A DNA stretch of 64,000 nucleotides, taken from positions 186,001 to 250,000 of the forward strand of contig NZ_JAJFZM010000001.1 in NCBI RefSeq assembly GCF_020733705.1. Reading direction: 5' to 3'. Shown here one piece after another: positions 11,197 through 19,819 of this stretch (positions are counted from its first letter, which is position 1; each line of letters starts with the position of its first letter). The notes beneath the pieces are model-generated. The model ran no database searches. It saw nothing but the letters and a program-made list of their open reading frames with translations, and was not told the DNA's origin. A program made the position numbers and the translations under genes. This stretch comes from Nocardia australiensis. Its GTDB lineage: Bacteria; Actinomycetota; Actinomycetes; Mycobacteriales; Mycobacteriaceae.

Positions 11197-11817
11197 TCAG
11201 CGTGGTTCGCGTGCCGCCAGGATCGCCTCGACGTATGGACTCAGCAGATTGCTCAGCTCTGCGGGGGCGTTGCGGCCGGGCGCGGGCGGGGTCGGAATGT
11301 AGCTGAGCGCGATACGCACCAACGCCTGCGCGAGCACGTCCGATTCCGCCGCCGTCGCGCCCACCCAGCTGTGCTGGAATACCGCCGCCAGCCGCACAGT
11401 GGCGTGATCGATGAGCGGCTCGGCATCGAGGGTGATCAGTCGCAACAGATCCAGCTTCACCTCGCCCGCCAGCAGCGACTGCACCAGCGGGTCCGCGGCG
11501 GCCTCCAGGAAGAAGCCGCCGAGCCCCTCCCGGAAGGCCGACCGGACATCCTCGACATTGCTATCGATCGCCGAACGAACATGGTCGACCAGGTCATCGG
11601 CCAGGCGCAGCGCATAGGACTGTGCCAGGCCCGCCCGCGACCCGAATTCGTTGTAGAGGGTCTGCCTGCTGACCCCAGCTCTGGTCGCGACATCACCAAG
11701 GGTGATCTTCGACCAGTCCCGTTCGGTCAATAGCTCGCGCATGGCATCAAGGACCGAGGTGCGCAGGAGTTCCCGCGCCGCCTCCTGATAAGGAACCCTC
11801 GGCCCGGTGCGTGGCAT
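11197..11817 (-). CDS. TetR family regulator of the alkane operon (AlkU-like)
   Basis: The 206-residue TetR-type repressor has a helix-turn-helix near residues 40-65 (ITLGDVATRAGVSRQTLYNEF). The ligand-binding domain follows. The start MPRTGPRVPYQEAARELL at 11817 fits the family; the longer frame to 11970 overlaps the rubredoxin gene. Its position directly after alkB-rubA-rubB is the standard actinobacterial arrangement, where the TetR protein regulates alkB in response to fatty acid or acyl-CoA products. The perfect inverted repeat upstream of alkB is its likely operator; this is inference. Confidence 0.88.
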   Translation of the reverse strand: MPRTGPRVPYQEAARELLRTSVLDAMRELLTERDWSKITLGDVATRAGVSRQTLYNEFGSRAGLAQSYALRLADDLVDHVRSAIDSNVEDVRSAFREGLGGFFLEAAADPLVQSLLAGEVKLDLLRLITLDAEPLIDHATVRLAAVFQHSWVGATAAESDVLAQALVRIALSYIPTPPAPGRNAPAELSNLLSPYVEAILAAREPR

Positions 11818-11857
11818 ACCCGCGACCCTGTCACGGCGGTATGCCGCAGTCAAAATC

Positions 11858-12040
11858 TCACGACCGCTCGATCTCGACCATGTAGAAGTCGGCCTTCGCG
11901 GCACCACAGTCCGGGCAGGTCCAATCGTCGGGGATGTCGTCCCAGCGGGTTCCCGGTTCGATCCCGTCATCGGGCCAGCCCTTCGCCTCGTCGTATTCGA
12001 AGCCGCACTGGATACATTGGAACAGCTTGTACTCGGTCAC
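11858..12040 (-). CDS. rubB: Rubredoxin (second of the alk operon)
   Basis: This 60-residue iron protein transfers electrons to AlkB. It has the two knuckles CIQCG and CPDCG that hold one Fe, with the family's YDEAKG and DDIPDDW segments between them. GTG at 12040 overlaps the stop of the upstream rubredoxin by 4 bp (GTGA). The longer frame starting at 12157 is an overlap artefact. Confidence 0.93.
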   Translation of the reverse strand: MTEYKLFQCIQCGFEYDEAKGWPDDGIEPGTRWDDIPDDWTCPDCGAAKADFYMVEIERS

Positions 12041-12243
12041 TTCCCGGCTCCTTTGCCTTTTGCGATATCCGCACCCGGTCCGCCGACCGGCTCGAAGTCG
12101 ATTTTTTCCCGCACGCCGCAGTCCGGACAGCACCAGTCCTCCGGAACCACGGCCCACGCGGTGCCCGCCGGGAATCCCTCGTGCGGCGCACCTTTCGCCT
12201 CGTCATAGACGTAATCGCAAACAGGGCATCGAAACGCGCTCAT
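12037..12243 (-). CDS. rubA: Rubredoxin (first of the alk operon)
   Basis: The 68-residue rubredoxin has CPVCD and CPDCG iron knuckles and a lysine/glycine-rich tail ending in KGKGAGK. It follows alkB with a 4-bp ATGA overlap and precedes rubB with a 4-bp overlap, so all three are coupled. The two rubredoxins differ in their knuckle sequences (Asp versus Gly after the first), so they are probably not functionally identical; in related operons only one of the pair supports hydroxylation. Confidence 0.93.
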   Translation of the reverse strand: MSAFRCPVCDYVYDEAKGAPHEGFPAGTAWAVVPEDWCCPDCGVREKIDFEPVGGPGADIAKGKGAGK

Positions 12244-13505
12244 ACCGGGCTCGCCTCCGTACCACCACCGACACCCGTAGCCCCGGCACCGTAGCGCGCG
12301 ATCACCTTGTCCCGCTTGGCCGGATGGATGTTCGCCAGGGTGATGTCACCGCCATAGTGCGCGAGTACCCGCTTGTCCATCACCCGACGCCACAGCGGCG
12401 GGAAGTAGGCCAGCAGGATCATGCTGGCGTAGCCACTCGGCAGGTTCGGCGCACCGTCCCAGCTGCGCAGCGTCTGATAACGCCGGGTCGGATACGCGTG
12501 ATGGTCGCTGTGGCGCTGCAGGTGATACAGGAAGATATTGGTGACGATGTGGTCGCTGTTCCAGCTGTGCACCGGTGCGGGCCGCTCATACCGGCCTGAC
12601 GCGGTCCGCTGTCGAACCAGGCCGTAGTGCTCGAGGTAGTTGACCGACTCGAGCAGGCTGAAACCGATCACCGCCTGCAGGATCAGATACGGCAGCACGG
12701 CGATACCGAACACCGCGATCAGCACCAGGTACAACACCGCCGACATGAGCCAGGCGCTGAGCACCTCGTTCCGGAGGCTCCACGGCTTCTTGCCGAGCCG
12801 CTCCAACCGAGCCCGCTCCAGTCGCCACGAGGAGGTCAGGCTGCCCCAGACGGTGCGCGGCCAGAACGCCCAGAATGACTCGCCCACACGGGAACTCGCG
12901 GGATCCTCCGGCGTCGCGACGCGCACGTGATGACCACGGTTGTGCTCGATGTAGAAGTGCCCGTAGAACGACTGGGCCAGCGCGATCCGCGACAGCCAGC
13001 GCTCCAGGTCGACCTTCTTGTGCCCGAGTTCGTGCGCGGTGTTGATACCGATACCGCCGATCATGCCGACGGTCAACGCCAGGCCGATCTTGTCGACGAT
13101 ATTCAAGCCGCCGTCCATCCCGAGCCAGCTCACATTGTCCGCGGCGATCAGGTAGCACGCCATGATCAGCGTCGCGTACTGGAACGGCAGATACAGGTAG
13201 GTGAGATAGCGGTAGTACTTGTCGTTCTCCAAGTACTCCATCACCTCGTCCGGCGGGTTGTCACCATCCGGGCCGAAGAAGATATCGGCCAGCGGGATCA
13301 GCACATAGACCAGCACCGGCCCCAGCCAGAACGGCACCTCGGCCAGGCGATGCCAGCCCAATTCGTTGAACGCCCAGATCAGCGGCAAGCCGATCGTGAA
13401 AAGGCCGGTTGGGGCGAACAGCCCCCATAGCCACATATAGCGCTTGCGATCACGCCACGCCGACGCCTCGACATGCCGGGCGGACGTATCGGTATCTGTC
13501 GACAT
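12240..13505 (-). CDS. alkB: Alkane 1-monooxygenase AlkB
   Basis: This integral-membrane non-haem di-iron enzyme hydroxylates n-alkanes at the terminal carbon. The 421-residue protein has six or so hydrophobic spans and the conserved histidine clusters HELGH, EHNRGHH and LQRHSDHH plus NYLEHYG. The start is ATG at 13505, preceded by GGAG 6 nt upstream; an ATG four codons earlier overlaps that Shine-Dalgarno. It is first gene of the alkB-rubA-rubB-tetR operon, with 4-bp overlaps at both internal junctions. Upstream lie a candidate promoter and operator. Confidence 0.95.
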   Translation of the reverse strand: MSTDTDTSARHVEASAWRDRKRYMWLWGLFAPTGLFTIGLPLIWAFNELGWHRLAEVPFWLGPVLVYVLIPLADIFFGPDGDNPPDEVMEYLENDKYYRYLTYLYLPFQYATLIMACYLIAADNVSWLGMDGGLNIVDKIGLALTVGMIGGIGINTAHELGHKKVDLERWLSRIALAQSFYGHFYIEHNRGHHVRVATPEDPASSRVGESFWAFWPRTVWGSLTSSWRLERARLERLGKKPWSLRNEVLSAWLMSAVLYLVLIAVFGIAVLPYLILQAVIGFSLLESVNYLEHYGLVRQRTASGRYERPAPVHSWNSDHIVTNIFLYHLQRHSDHHAYPTRRYQTLRSWDGAPNLPSGYASMILLAYFPPLWRRVMDKRVLAHYGGDITLANIHPAKRDKVIARYGAGATGVGGGTEASPV

Positions 13506-13566
13506 GGTTGTCTCCATTCAGAGCGGCACACCATATGTGATGCGCGTTACCACCTGATATTGACAT

Positions 13567-13596
13567 TAGATATCGACTTGTCTCTTGTCTATACAA
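13567..13596 (-). promoter_or_regulatory. Candidate sigma-A promoter of the alkB operon
   Basis: On the minus strand, TTGTAT (13596-13591) and TATCTA (13572-13567) are separated by 18 bp, in an AT-rich stretch that stands out from the surrounding sequence. The -10 box is about 60 nt before the alkB start. The assignment is by eye. Confidence 0.5.
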
Positions 13597-13611
13597 ATCA
13601 ATAGATTTGTA
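13592..13611. promoter_or_regulatory. Perfect inverted repeat, likely TetR operator for alkB
   Basis: TACAAATC, a 4-bp spacer AATA, then GATTTGTA form a perfect 8-bp inverted repeat in the alkB upstream region. One half overlaps the candidate -35 box, so a bound dimer would block RNA polymerase. The TetR gene at the end of the operon is the natural candidate to bind it. Confidence 0.65.
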
Positions 13612-13669
13612 AAGCTGAACAAAACCGCGCCCGCTCACCGAGCTGGAACGGGGTCATTACAACGACCTG

Positions 13670-14188
13670 TCAACGCAACAGCACATCCGCGTCGGCTGGC
13701 AGCGCGTCGATCGGCCACCAGCGCAGGTCGGTGGATTCGGCGCTGCGCACCGGGACCGCGCCGAGCGGCGCGACGATCCGGAACAACAGATCCAGATGCC
13801 GAGTGGGGACACCGAGCGAGCACGTGATCGGATGCGCCTGAGCTCCGTACAGCTCCGGATCCAGACACAGGTCTTCGATGCCCGATTCCTCGGTGGCCTC
13901 GCGCAGTGCCGCGCCCGCGACGGTGTCGTCGGTCTCCTCACAGTGGCCGCCGAGCTGTATCCAGCGACCGACCCGAGGATGCAGCGTCAGCAGCACCTCG
14001 CGTTGATCGTGGGAGAACACGACCGCCGACGCGGTGATGTGGCCGGGGACATGCGCGCGCAGGCAGCCGCGCGGTGCGCAACCAAGGAAGGCCAGCATGG
14101 CCTCACGCAGCGAAGCGTCCGAACCCACTGCGGGAGACCAGGATTCGAGCAACGCCGTGGCCGACCGGTGCAGCGAGCCCGCGCTCAC
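13670..14188 (-). CDS. Nudix hydrolase coupled to fbiB
   Basis: The 172-residue protein has a Nudix-type motif from GGHCEETDD to REATEESGI around residues 77-101. The spacing from the first Gly to the Arg-Glu pair is one residue longer than the textbook box, and Asp replaces the usual first Glu; the REATEE part that binds the metal is intact. GTG at 14188 overlaps the fbiB stop by 4 bp, so it is translated with the F420 genes. The substrate is unknown; a role in clearing a nucleotide-linked intermediate or by-product of F420 synthesis is only a guess from context. Confidence 0.8.
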   Translation of the reverse strand: MSAGSLHRSATALLESWSPAVGSDASLREAMLAFLGCAPRGCLRAHVPGHITASAVVFSHDQREVLLTLHPRVGRWIQLGGHCEETDDTVAGAALREATEESGIEDLCLDPELYGAQAHPITCSLGVPTRHLDLLFRIVAPLGAVPVRSAESTDLRWWPIDALPADADVLLR

Positions 14189-15573
14189 AGTTCGACCAGG
14201 CCGGCACCGGAGCCGGACACCAGACGTGGGGTCAGTTCCTCGAGCGGATGACCGATAGCGATGCCGCCCAGCGGATTCCAGTCCTCGTCGAGACCAAGCA
14301 CGTCACGAGTGATCTCCGGCGCGAAGATGGTGGATCCGATCCAGCAGCTACCGAGCCCCTCGGCGGCCAGGGCGACAAGCAGCCCCTGCACCGCGGCGCC
14401 GACCGCGACGGTGAACATGGTCCGCTCGTTCGCGCGACGCCGCTCGTCCGGGTAGTCGTGCGCACCGTCGGGCACACAGAACGGGATGATCACCTCCGGG
14501 GCGTCGAAAAGGATTCCGCCACGAGCGATTCGGCGCTCAACCCGCTCGGGCGACAAACCGTCGGCGGTGAGGTCGGCGCGCCACTTCTCCGCCATCGCCT
14601 CGAGCAGTTGGTCGCGCAGGCCCCGCTTGCGCAACCAGACGAATCGCACCGGATGAGTGTGATGCGGCGCGGGCGCGGTCAACGCCACCGCGACGGCCGC
14701 GCGAATACGCTCAGGATCAACCGGCGCGGCCGCGAACTCCCGGACCGACCGGCGCAGCAGCACCGCCTCCGAGCGCCCCTTTTCGATCGCCTCCGCGGTG
14801 CCGAGCCAGAACAGGTCTTCGACACCGCCGCGCAGTAGATCGGCCGCCGTCGATCCGTCGTCGCTGACCGGCAGCCCACGCACCACCGCGACCGGAACGC
14901 CACCGAGCTTGCCCTTCACCAGGTCCGCGGCGGCCGCGAGTTCGTCGGCGACCGCGACCTGGGTAACTTGCAGTTCATTCCCCTGCCCGTCGGTCGCCCC
15001 CGCGTAGTCGTGCAGTACCCGCAGCCCGGCGGCGCCGATGGCGGCATCGGTCTGGCCATTGCGCCACGCACGTCCCATCGTGTCGGTGATGACCACCGCG
15101 ACACGAACCCCGAGCCGTTCGGCCAATGCCCCGCGCAGCGCCTTGGCGCTGGCATCCGGATCGGCGGGCAACAACACCAGTTCGCCCTGTTCGACATTGG
15201 AGCCGTCCACCCCCGAGGCGGCCTGAACGATGCCGAGCTTGTTCTCGGTGATGAGGGTGCGGCCCTTACGTGCGAGCACCCGCACAGCTTCCTGGTCGAC
15301 AAGCTTGCGCCGCGCCACGTCGCGTTCTTCGGGGTCCAGCGGGGCGGCGACAATCCGCCCCTCTGCCTTGGCCACGATCTTGCTCGTCACCACGAGGATG
15401 TCCCCGTCCACCAACCACGGCGCGCACGCGGCGATATGCTCGGCGAGGTCGTCGCCGGGCCGGAATTCCGGCAACCCGATGATCGGCAGAATCCGCAGCT
15501 CGGCCGCCGCATGATCGCCGTCGAACCGGTCGAGCCCGGCTTCGCGCTCGGTCACGATCTCCTGTTCGGTCAC
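14185..15573 (-). CDS. fbiB: Bifunctional F420 glutamate ligase / dehydro-F420 reductase FbiB
   Basis: FbiB finishes coenzyme F420. Its N-terminal CofE domain adds glutamates to F420-0 with GTP, and its C-terminal FMN-binding nitroreductase-fold domain reduces dehydro-F420. The 462-residue protein shows both: CofE signatures ([29 protein letters not shown]) in the first 250 residues, then a nitroreductase domain with RRSVREF and the GLGSCWIGS segment. GTG at 15573 overlaps the fbiA stop by 4 bp. The open frame continues far upstream into fbiA out of frame; that part is not coding. Confidence 0.95.
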   Translation of the reverse strand: MTEQEIVTEREAGLDRFDGDHAAAELRILPIIGLPEFRPGDDLAEHIAACAPWLVDGDILVVTSKIVAKAEGRIVAAPLDPEERDVARRKLVDQEAVRVLARKGRTLITENKLGIVQAASGVDGSNVEQGELVLLPADPDASAKALRGALAERLGVRVAVVITDTMGRAWRNGQTDAAIGAAGLRVLHDYAGATDGQGNELQVTQVAVADELAAAADLVKGKLGGVPVAVVRGLPVSDDGSTAADLLRGGVEDLFWLGTAEAIEKGRSEAVLLRRSVREFAAAPVDPERIRAAVAVALTAPAPHHTHPVRFVWLRKRGLRDQLLEAMAEKWRADLTADGLSPERVERRIARGGILFDAPEVIIPFCVPDGAHDYPDERRRANERTMFTVAVGAAVQGLLVALAAEGLGSCWIGSTIFAPEITRDVLGLDEDWNPLGGIAIGHPLEELTPRLVSGSGAGLVEL

Positions 15574-16568
15574 GGCTTCACTCCCGCGAGGTCGAGCGCC
15601 TCCCGCACAATCTCGGCGGTGGTAGGCGGATCGGTCATCAACAGCGGCACACTGCGTACCTCGACGCCGGGCACGTCGGCGGTGTCGGTGCTGTGGATCA
15701 GCCAGCCATCGAGGATTCCGGTGGCCGAGCGCGCACCGTAATAGCGGCCGATCGCCTCGGCCGTGGTATCGACGCCGATCACCGAAAGGCACTCGTCCGC
15801 CATGCCGCGCAGCGGTTTCCCGTCGATTACACCGGACACTCCGATCACCTTGGCCTCGGTGGTGCGCAGCGCGCCGCGAATGCCGGGCACGGCGAGGATC
15901 GAACCGATGCTCACCACCGGGTTCGACGGAGCCAACAAGACGACGTCGGCAGTAGATATGATCTCTATCACATTTGGCGCAGGGGTGGCTCCATCCGCCC
16001 CAATTGTGGCGAATCCATGAGTCTCGATGTCCGCGCGGTAGCGAACCCACCACTCCTGGAAATGGATCGCGCGGCGTTCGCCAGAGTTGTCGCGGTCACT
16101 CACAACGACGTGCGTTTCACAACGATCGTCGGTTGCGGGGATCAGTTTTACGCCGGGCTGCCACCGATTGCATAGCGCCTCCGTTACCGCGGAGAGCGGA
16201 TACCCGGCGCGCAACATTTCACTACGAACCAAGTGCGTCGCGATATCACGGTCCCCCAGCCCGAACCAATCCGGCTGGGCTTGATATTTGGCCAGCTCTT
16301 CCTTGGCATGCCAGGTTTCGCCGACCCTGCCCCAACCGCGGTCGGTATCAATTCCACCACCGAGGGTGTACATGCAGGTATCGAGGTCGGGGCAGATACG
16401 GAGGCCGTGCATCCAGACGTCGTCACCGACGTTGACGATCGCGGAAACATCCGCCTCGGGCAGTAGTTCTCGAACGCCTTGCAAGAATCGCGCGCCACCG
16501 ACTCCGCCCACCAGGACGGCGATCCGAGGCCCATTAGCGGGTGCGGTGCCCGCTTGTTCTGGAGTCAC
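15570..16568 (-). CDS. fbiA: 2-phospho-L-lactate/phosphoenolpyruvate transferase FbiA
   Basis: FbiA (CofD family) joins the activated phospho-lactate or phosphoenolpyruvate unit to the deazaflavin Fo, giving F420-0 or its dehydro form. The 332-residue protein has the nucleotide-binding [14 protein letters not shown] near the N-terminus, plus [17 protein letters not shown] and GDRDIATHL motifs typical of CofD. Length matches the mycobacterial enzyme (about 331). GTG at 16568 was chosen; a GTG two codons upstream is equally possible. It is divergent from whiB2, with about 346 bp between them. Confidence 0.93.
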   Translation of the reverse strand: MTPEQAGTAPANGPRIAVLVGGVGGARFLQGVRELLPEADVSAIVNVGDDVWMHGLRICPDLDTCMYTLGGGIDTDRGWGRVGETWHAKEELAKYQAQPDWFGLGDRDIATHLVRSEMLRAGYPLSAVTEALCNRWQPGVKLIPATDDRCETHVVVSDRDNSGERRAIHFQEWWVRYRADIETHGFATIGADGATPAPNVIEIISTADVVLLAPSNPVVSIGSILAVPGIRGALRTTEAKVIGVSGVIDGKPLRGMADECLSVIGVDTTAEAIGRYYGARSATGILDGWLIHSTDTADVPGVEVRSVPLLMTDPPTTAEIVREALDLAGVKP

Positions 16569-16695
16569 ATCCACACAGCCTATGCGGTGCCGAAGCGGGC
16601 GCGGTTCAGGACATATTTGCTGCTCATTTGCTATTCCATGGTTCAAGATCAACGCGGAATGCGGTTGCGGATAGTAACGGAATAGCGACAGCGGC

Positions 16696-16725
16696 TTGAC
16701 CATCGACACGTCCGGCGTGTCTAAT
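16696..16725 (+). promoter_or_regulatory. Candidate whiB2 promoter in the fbiA-whiB2 divergent gap
   Basis: TTGACC and TCTAAT are separated by 18 bp and point towards whiB2, which would give a long leader of about 180 nt. The rest of the 346-bp gap (16569-16914) shows no ORF I would call; a strong GAGGAGG sits just before the whiB2 start. WhiB genes often have long, complex 5' regions, so more than one promoter may be present. Confidence 0.4.
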
Positions 16726-16914
16726 CACAGTCATGTCATTTTCGGGTTCGCGCGAGAGCCCAAGGCGCGGATAGCATTTCGAACAGATGTTCGCACCGGA
16801 ATGACAAGCTCGGGGATGTCCGCGAGACAACGTCGCGGGGTAGGGCCGTCGGCGTCCGTGTTGGCCCGACGGAAAGAATCATTCTGCGCTAACACACAGT
16901 GAGGAGGCGGAGCG

Positions 16915-17295
16915 ATGGCCAACGACATGGTCTCGCCGACCGATTCCACAGCAGGCGCAGCACGTGGCGTCTGCACAGACATCGGCCGGATCGAGCATGA
17001 GGGGGTTAACGAAGTCTCAGCACCACCCCTGCTCAGCTTGGTCGTCACGGGCTTCGATGAGATGTTCGAATCCATCGAAGAACAGTGGCAGGAGCGGGCC
17101 CTGTGTGCCCAAACAGATCCCGAGGCGTTCTTCCCCGAGAAGGGCGGCTCGACCCGCGAGGCGAAGCGGATCTGCCTGGGCTGCGAGGTACGCGGTGAGT
17201 GCCTGGAATACGCACTCGCACATGATGAACGCTTCGGCATCTGGGGCGGCCTCTCCGAACGTGAGCGGCGCCGTCTCAAGCGCGGTATCGGTTAA
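16915..17295 (+). CDS. whiB2: WhiB-family iron-sulfur regulator, WhiB2/WhmD type
   Basis: This is an actinobacterial [4Fe-4S] transcription factor; the WhiB2/WhmD class controls septation and cell division. The 126-residue product has the four cluster ligands Cys64, Cys87, Cys90 and Cys96 in a C-X22-C-X2-C-X5-C arrangement. The GIWGG turn follows at 108-112, with a basic C-terminal RERRRLKR. Length is close to mycobacterial WhmD. ATG at 16915 follows GAGGAGG by about 6 nt. The gene is divergent from fbiA, as in mycobacteria. Confidence 0.93.
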   Translation: MANDMVSPTDSTAGAARGVCTDIGRIEHEGVNEVSAPPLLSLVVTGFDEMFESIEEQWQERALCAQTDPEAFFPEKGGSTREAKRICLGCEVRGECLEYALAHDERFGIWGGLSERERRRLKRGIG

Positions 17296-17356
17296 AGACG
17301 TGAGCCCGGCTCGCCTCGATGTACACCATCGGGGCGGGCTGGCCTAGATTTCATGC

Positions 17357-17836
17357 ATGGCGCATTTCCGGAACCGACGACCGCCTACCGCACGGTCGGT
17401 TATCCGCAGGGGTCGCGGATTGCGCGGGCCGATGCTGCCACCGACCGTGCCGGCTTGGCGGACCCGCGGTCAGCAGTTCGATCGACTGGTGCTGGAAGCC
17501 TTCGCACCGCTGGACACCCGCTGGCACGATCGGCTCACCAAGTTGGACATCGCGGTCGACGACGTGCCGAAAATCCGTCCGCTGCACCCTGATTCGGTCA
17601 CCTGGCCGGACGAGGTGGTGGCCGACGGGCCGGTACCACTTTCGCGACTCATACCGGCGGGCGTCGATCGGCACGGCGTCGCGACCCGCGCCAGGGTGGT
17701 GCTGTTTCGGAAACCACTCGAACTGCGCGCCGGCGACCCGGACGACCTCATCGATCTACTGCGCGAGGTTCTCGTCCAGCAGATAGCCACCTACCTCGGC
17801 GTCGACCCCGACCTCATCGACCCCGAAGAGGGCTAG
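17357..17836 (+). CDS. Metallopeptidase-family protein lacking the HExxH zinc motif
   Basis: The 159-residue protein resembles the small minimal-zincin family found next to whiB2 in mycobacteria (Rv3259-like). It has an Arg-rich N-terminus, the FDRLVLEAF and VVLFRKPLELR segments, and a C-terminal helix. The usual HExxH helix is replaced by REVLVQQIATYLGVD, so neither the histidines nor the catalytic glutamate remain. It is therefore unlikely to be a zinc protease and may be a structural or binding derivative. It lies 61 bp after whiB2 on the same strand. Confidence 0.75.
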   Translation: MAHFRNRRPPTARSVIRRGRGLRGPMLPPTVPAWRTRGQQFDRLVLEAFAPLDTRWHDRLTKLDIAVDDVPKIRPLHPDSVTWPDEVVADGPVPLSRLIPAGVDRHGVATRARVVLFRKPLELRAGDPDDLIDLLREVLVQQIATYLGVDPDLIDPEEG

Positions 17837-17922
17837 GCACCCAGCGAGATTCGGACAAGTCTCACCTGACACTCGAGCGTGTCTGCCTCCATCCGACCGT
17901 CGACCGGGTTACTCTCGACGTC

Positions 17923-18312
17923 GTGATCCCCATGCGTCGTTGTTGCCGACCAGGTTGCAAGAATCCGGCCGTCGCGACGCTCACCTATGTGTATTCCGAC
18001 TCGACGGCAGTGGTAGGCCCGCTCGCGACGGTCGCGGAACCGCATTCCTGGGATCTCTGCGAAACCCACGGCTCCAGGATCACCGCCCCGAAAGGCTGGG
18101 AGATGGTTCGCCATGAAGGCGGATTCTCCTCCAGCACACCGGATGACGACGATCTGACCGCACTGGCCGAAGCCGTACGCGAGGCCGGCCTGCGCCGTCG
18201 GCCGCCCGAACACGATCAGCGCGGCTACGCTGACTATGCCCCGCCGCCGCCCCGCACCACCCGTACCGGCCGGCGCGGGCATCTGCGAGTACTGCCCGAC
18301 CCCCCTGGCTGA
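17923..18312 (+). CDS. DUF3499 family protein
   Basis: The 129-residue protein belongs to the actinobacterial family represented by Rv3258c. It has an N-terminal RRCCRPGC cysteine cluster, the signature TYVYSDSTAVVGPLA and a WDLCETH motif; together these look like a small zinc-binding fold. The C-terminal third is Arg/Pro-rich and probably disordered. GTG at 17923 gives the same N-terminal length as the mycobacterial protein. Function is unknown; the position between whiB2 and manB is conserved. Confidence 0.85.
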   Translation: MIPMRRCCRPGCKNPAVATLTYVYSDSTAVVGPLATVAEPHSWDLCETHGSRITAPKGWEMVRHEGGFSSSTPDDDDLTALAEAVREAGLRRRPPEHDQRGYADYAPPPPRTTRTGRRGHLRVLPDPPG

Positions 18313-18354
18313 CCAGTGTCGGGAGTGTCCGCGGCAACCACTAGGGTGGTTCCC

Positions 18355-19731
18355 ATGACAGACGCGCGCTCTGCCGAATTCGTGAACGCGGTGATCAAGG
18401 CTTACGACGTTCGCGGGGTAGTCGGCGAACAAGTCGACGGCGAATTCGTCAGGGACGTAGGGGCTTCCTTTGCCAGGCTGATGCGCGCCGAGGGTGCGAA
18501 CCGGGTAGTCATCGGACACGATATGCGTGATTCTTCGCCGAGTCTGGCCACCGCCTTCGCCGACGGCGTACTGGGCCAGGGACTCGATGTCGTGCACATC
18601 GGGCTCGCGTCCACCGATCAGCTGTACTTCGCTTCCGGTCACCTGGATTGCCCCGGCGCCATGTTCACCGCGAGCCACAACCCGGCCCGCTACAACGGCA
18701 TCAAGATGTGCCGCGCGAAGGCACTTCCGGTCGGCCAGGACACCGGCCTTGCCACGATCAAGAACGAGCTCATCGAGGGCGTTCCCGGCTACGACGGATC
18801 GCGTGGCAGCGCAACGAATCTCGACCTGCTCGACGATTACGCGCAGTACCTGCGCGGACTGGTCGAACTCGATGAGATCCGCCCGCTGACGGTCGCGGTG
18901 GACGCGGGCAACGGCATGGGCGGGCACACCGTGCCCGCGGTGCTCGGCGCGCTGACCCAGTTGACTGTTGTACCGCTGTACTTCGAGCTCGACGGCTCGT
19001 TCCCCAACCACGAGGCCAACCCGCTGGACCCGAAGAACCTGGTGGATCTGCAGGACCTGGTGCGCAAGTCCAGCGCCGACATCGGCCTGGCCTTCGACGG
19101 CGACGCCGACCGATGTTTCGTGGTGGACGAGAACGGCGACCCGGTCTCGCCCTCGGCGATCACCGCGCTGGTGGCCGAGCGCGAACTGGCCAAGGAGCCG
19201 GGCGCGGTCATTATCCACAACCTGATCACCTCGCACACGGTGCCCGAGCTGGTGAGTGAGCTCGGCGGCACCCCGGTGCGCACCCGGGTCGGCCATTCGT
19301 TCATCAAGCAGGAGATGGCCGCCACCGGCGCGGTATTCGGCGGTGAGCACTCGGCACACTATTACTTCCGCGATTTCTGGGGCGCGGATTCCGGGATGCT
19401 GGCCGCGCTGCATGTGCTCGCCGCGCTCGGCGAGAAGGATCGGCCGATCTCGGAGCTGATGTCGTCGTACGCGACGTACGCGGCATCCGGCGAGATCAAC
19501 TCGACCGTCGTGGACGCACAGGAACGGACACTAGCCGTGGTCGAGGCGTTCGAAGAGCGGGCGGTATCGATCGACCGGATGGACGGGGTGACGGTACAAC
19601 TCGCCGAGGATGCCTGGTTCAATCTTCGCGCGTCGAACACCGAACCGTTGCTCAGGCTGAACGTCGAGGCCCGATCGCCGGAGGAAGTAGACGCACTCGT
19701 AACCGAGATTCTGAGCATCGTTCGCTCCTGA
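18355..19731 (+). CDS. manB: Phosphomannomutase/phosphoglucomutase
   Basis: This enzyme interconverts mannose-6-phosphate and mannose-1-phosphate, feeding GDP-mannose for lipomannan, phosphatidylinositol mannosides and glycoproteins. The 458-residue protein shows the active-site phosphoserine loop TASHNPARYNG, the Mg2+ loop FDGDADRC, a substrate loop GGEHSAHYYF, and the C-terminal RASNTEPLLRLN phosphate-binding loop. The start MTDARSAEF at 18355 is the family start; the open frame begins earlier. It leads the manB-tobH-manA set. Confidence 0.93.
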   Translation: MTDARSAEFVNAVIKAYDVRGVVGEQVDGEFVRDVGASFARLMRAEGANRVVIGHDMRDSSPSLATAFADGVLGQGLDVVHIGLASTDQLYFASGHLDCPGAMFTASHNPARYNGIKMCRAKALPVGQDTGLATIKNELIEGVPGYDGSRGSATNLDLLDDYAQYLRGLVELDEIRPLTVAVDAGNGMGGHTVPAVLGALTQLTVVPLYFELDGSFPNHEANPLDPKNLVDLQDLVRKSSADIGLAFDGDADRCFVVDENGDPVSPSAITALVAERELAKEPGAVIIHNLITSHTVPELVSELGGTPVRTRVGHSFIKQEMAATGAVFGGEHSAHYYFRDFWGADSGMLAALHVLAALGEKDRPISELMSSYATYAASGEINSTVVDAQERTLAVVEAFEERAVSIDRMDGVTVQLAEDAWFNLRASNTEPLLRLNVEARSPEEVDALVTEILSIVRS

Positions 19732-19819
19732 CTGGAATAGTGGAATCACAGGCCTTGGATTCGCCCGACCTGGGTTCGGTGTGGATGGCACAGCGCGATG
19801 AGGGGAGGTGGGACACCCG

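Noticed and set aside
15574..16053. Upstream extension of the fbiB frame
   Set aside because: It is an out-of-frame reading of fbiA. The fbiB GTG overlapping the fbiA stop and the family N-terminus both support 15573 as the start.
17833..19413. Minus-strand open frame of 526 codons opposite DUF3499 and manB
   Set aside because: It is antisense to well-supported genes, rich in Arg/Gly/His/Val with no recognisable motif.
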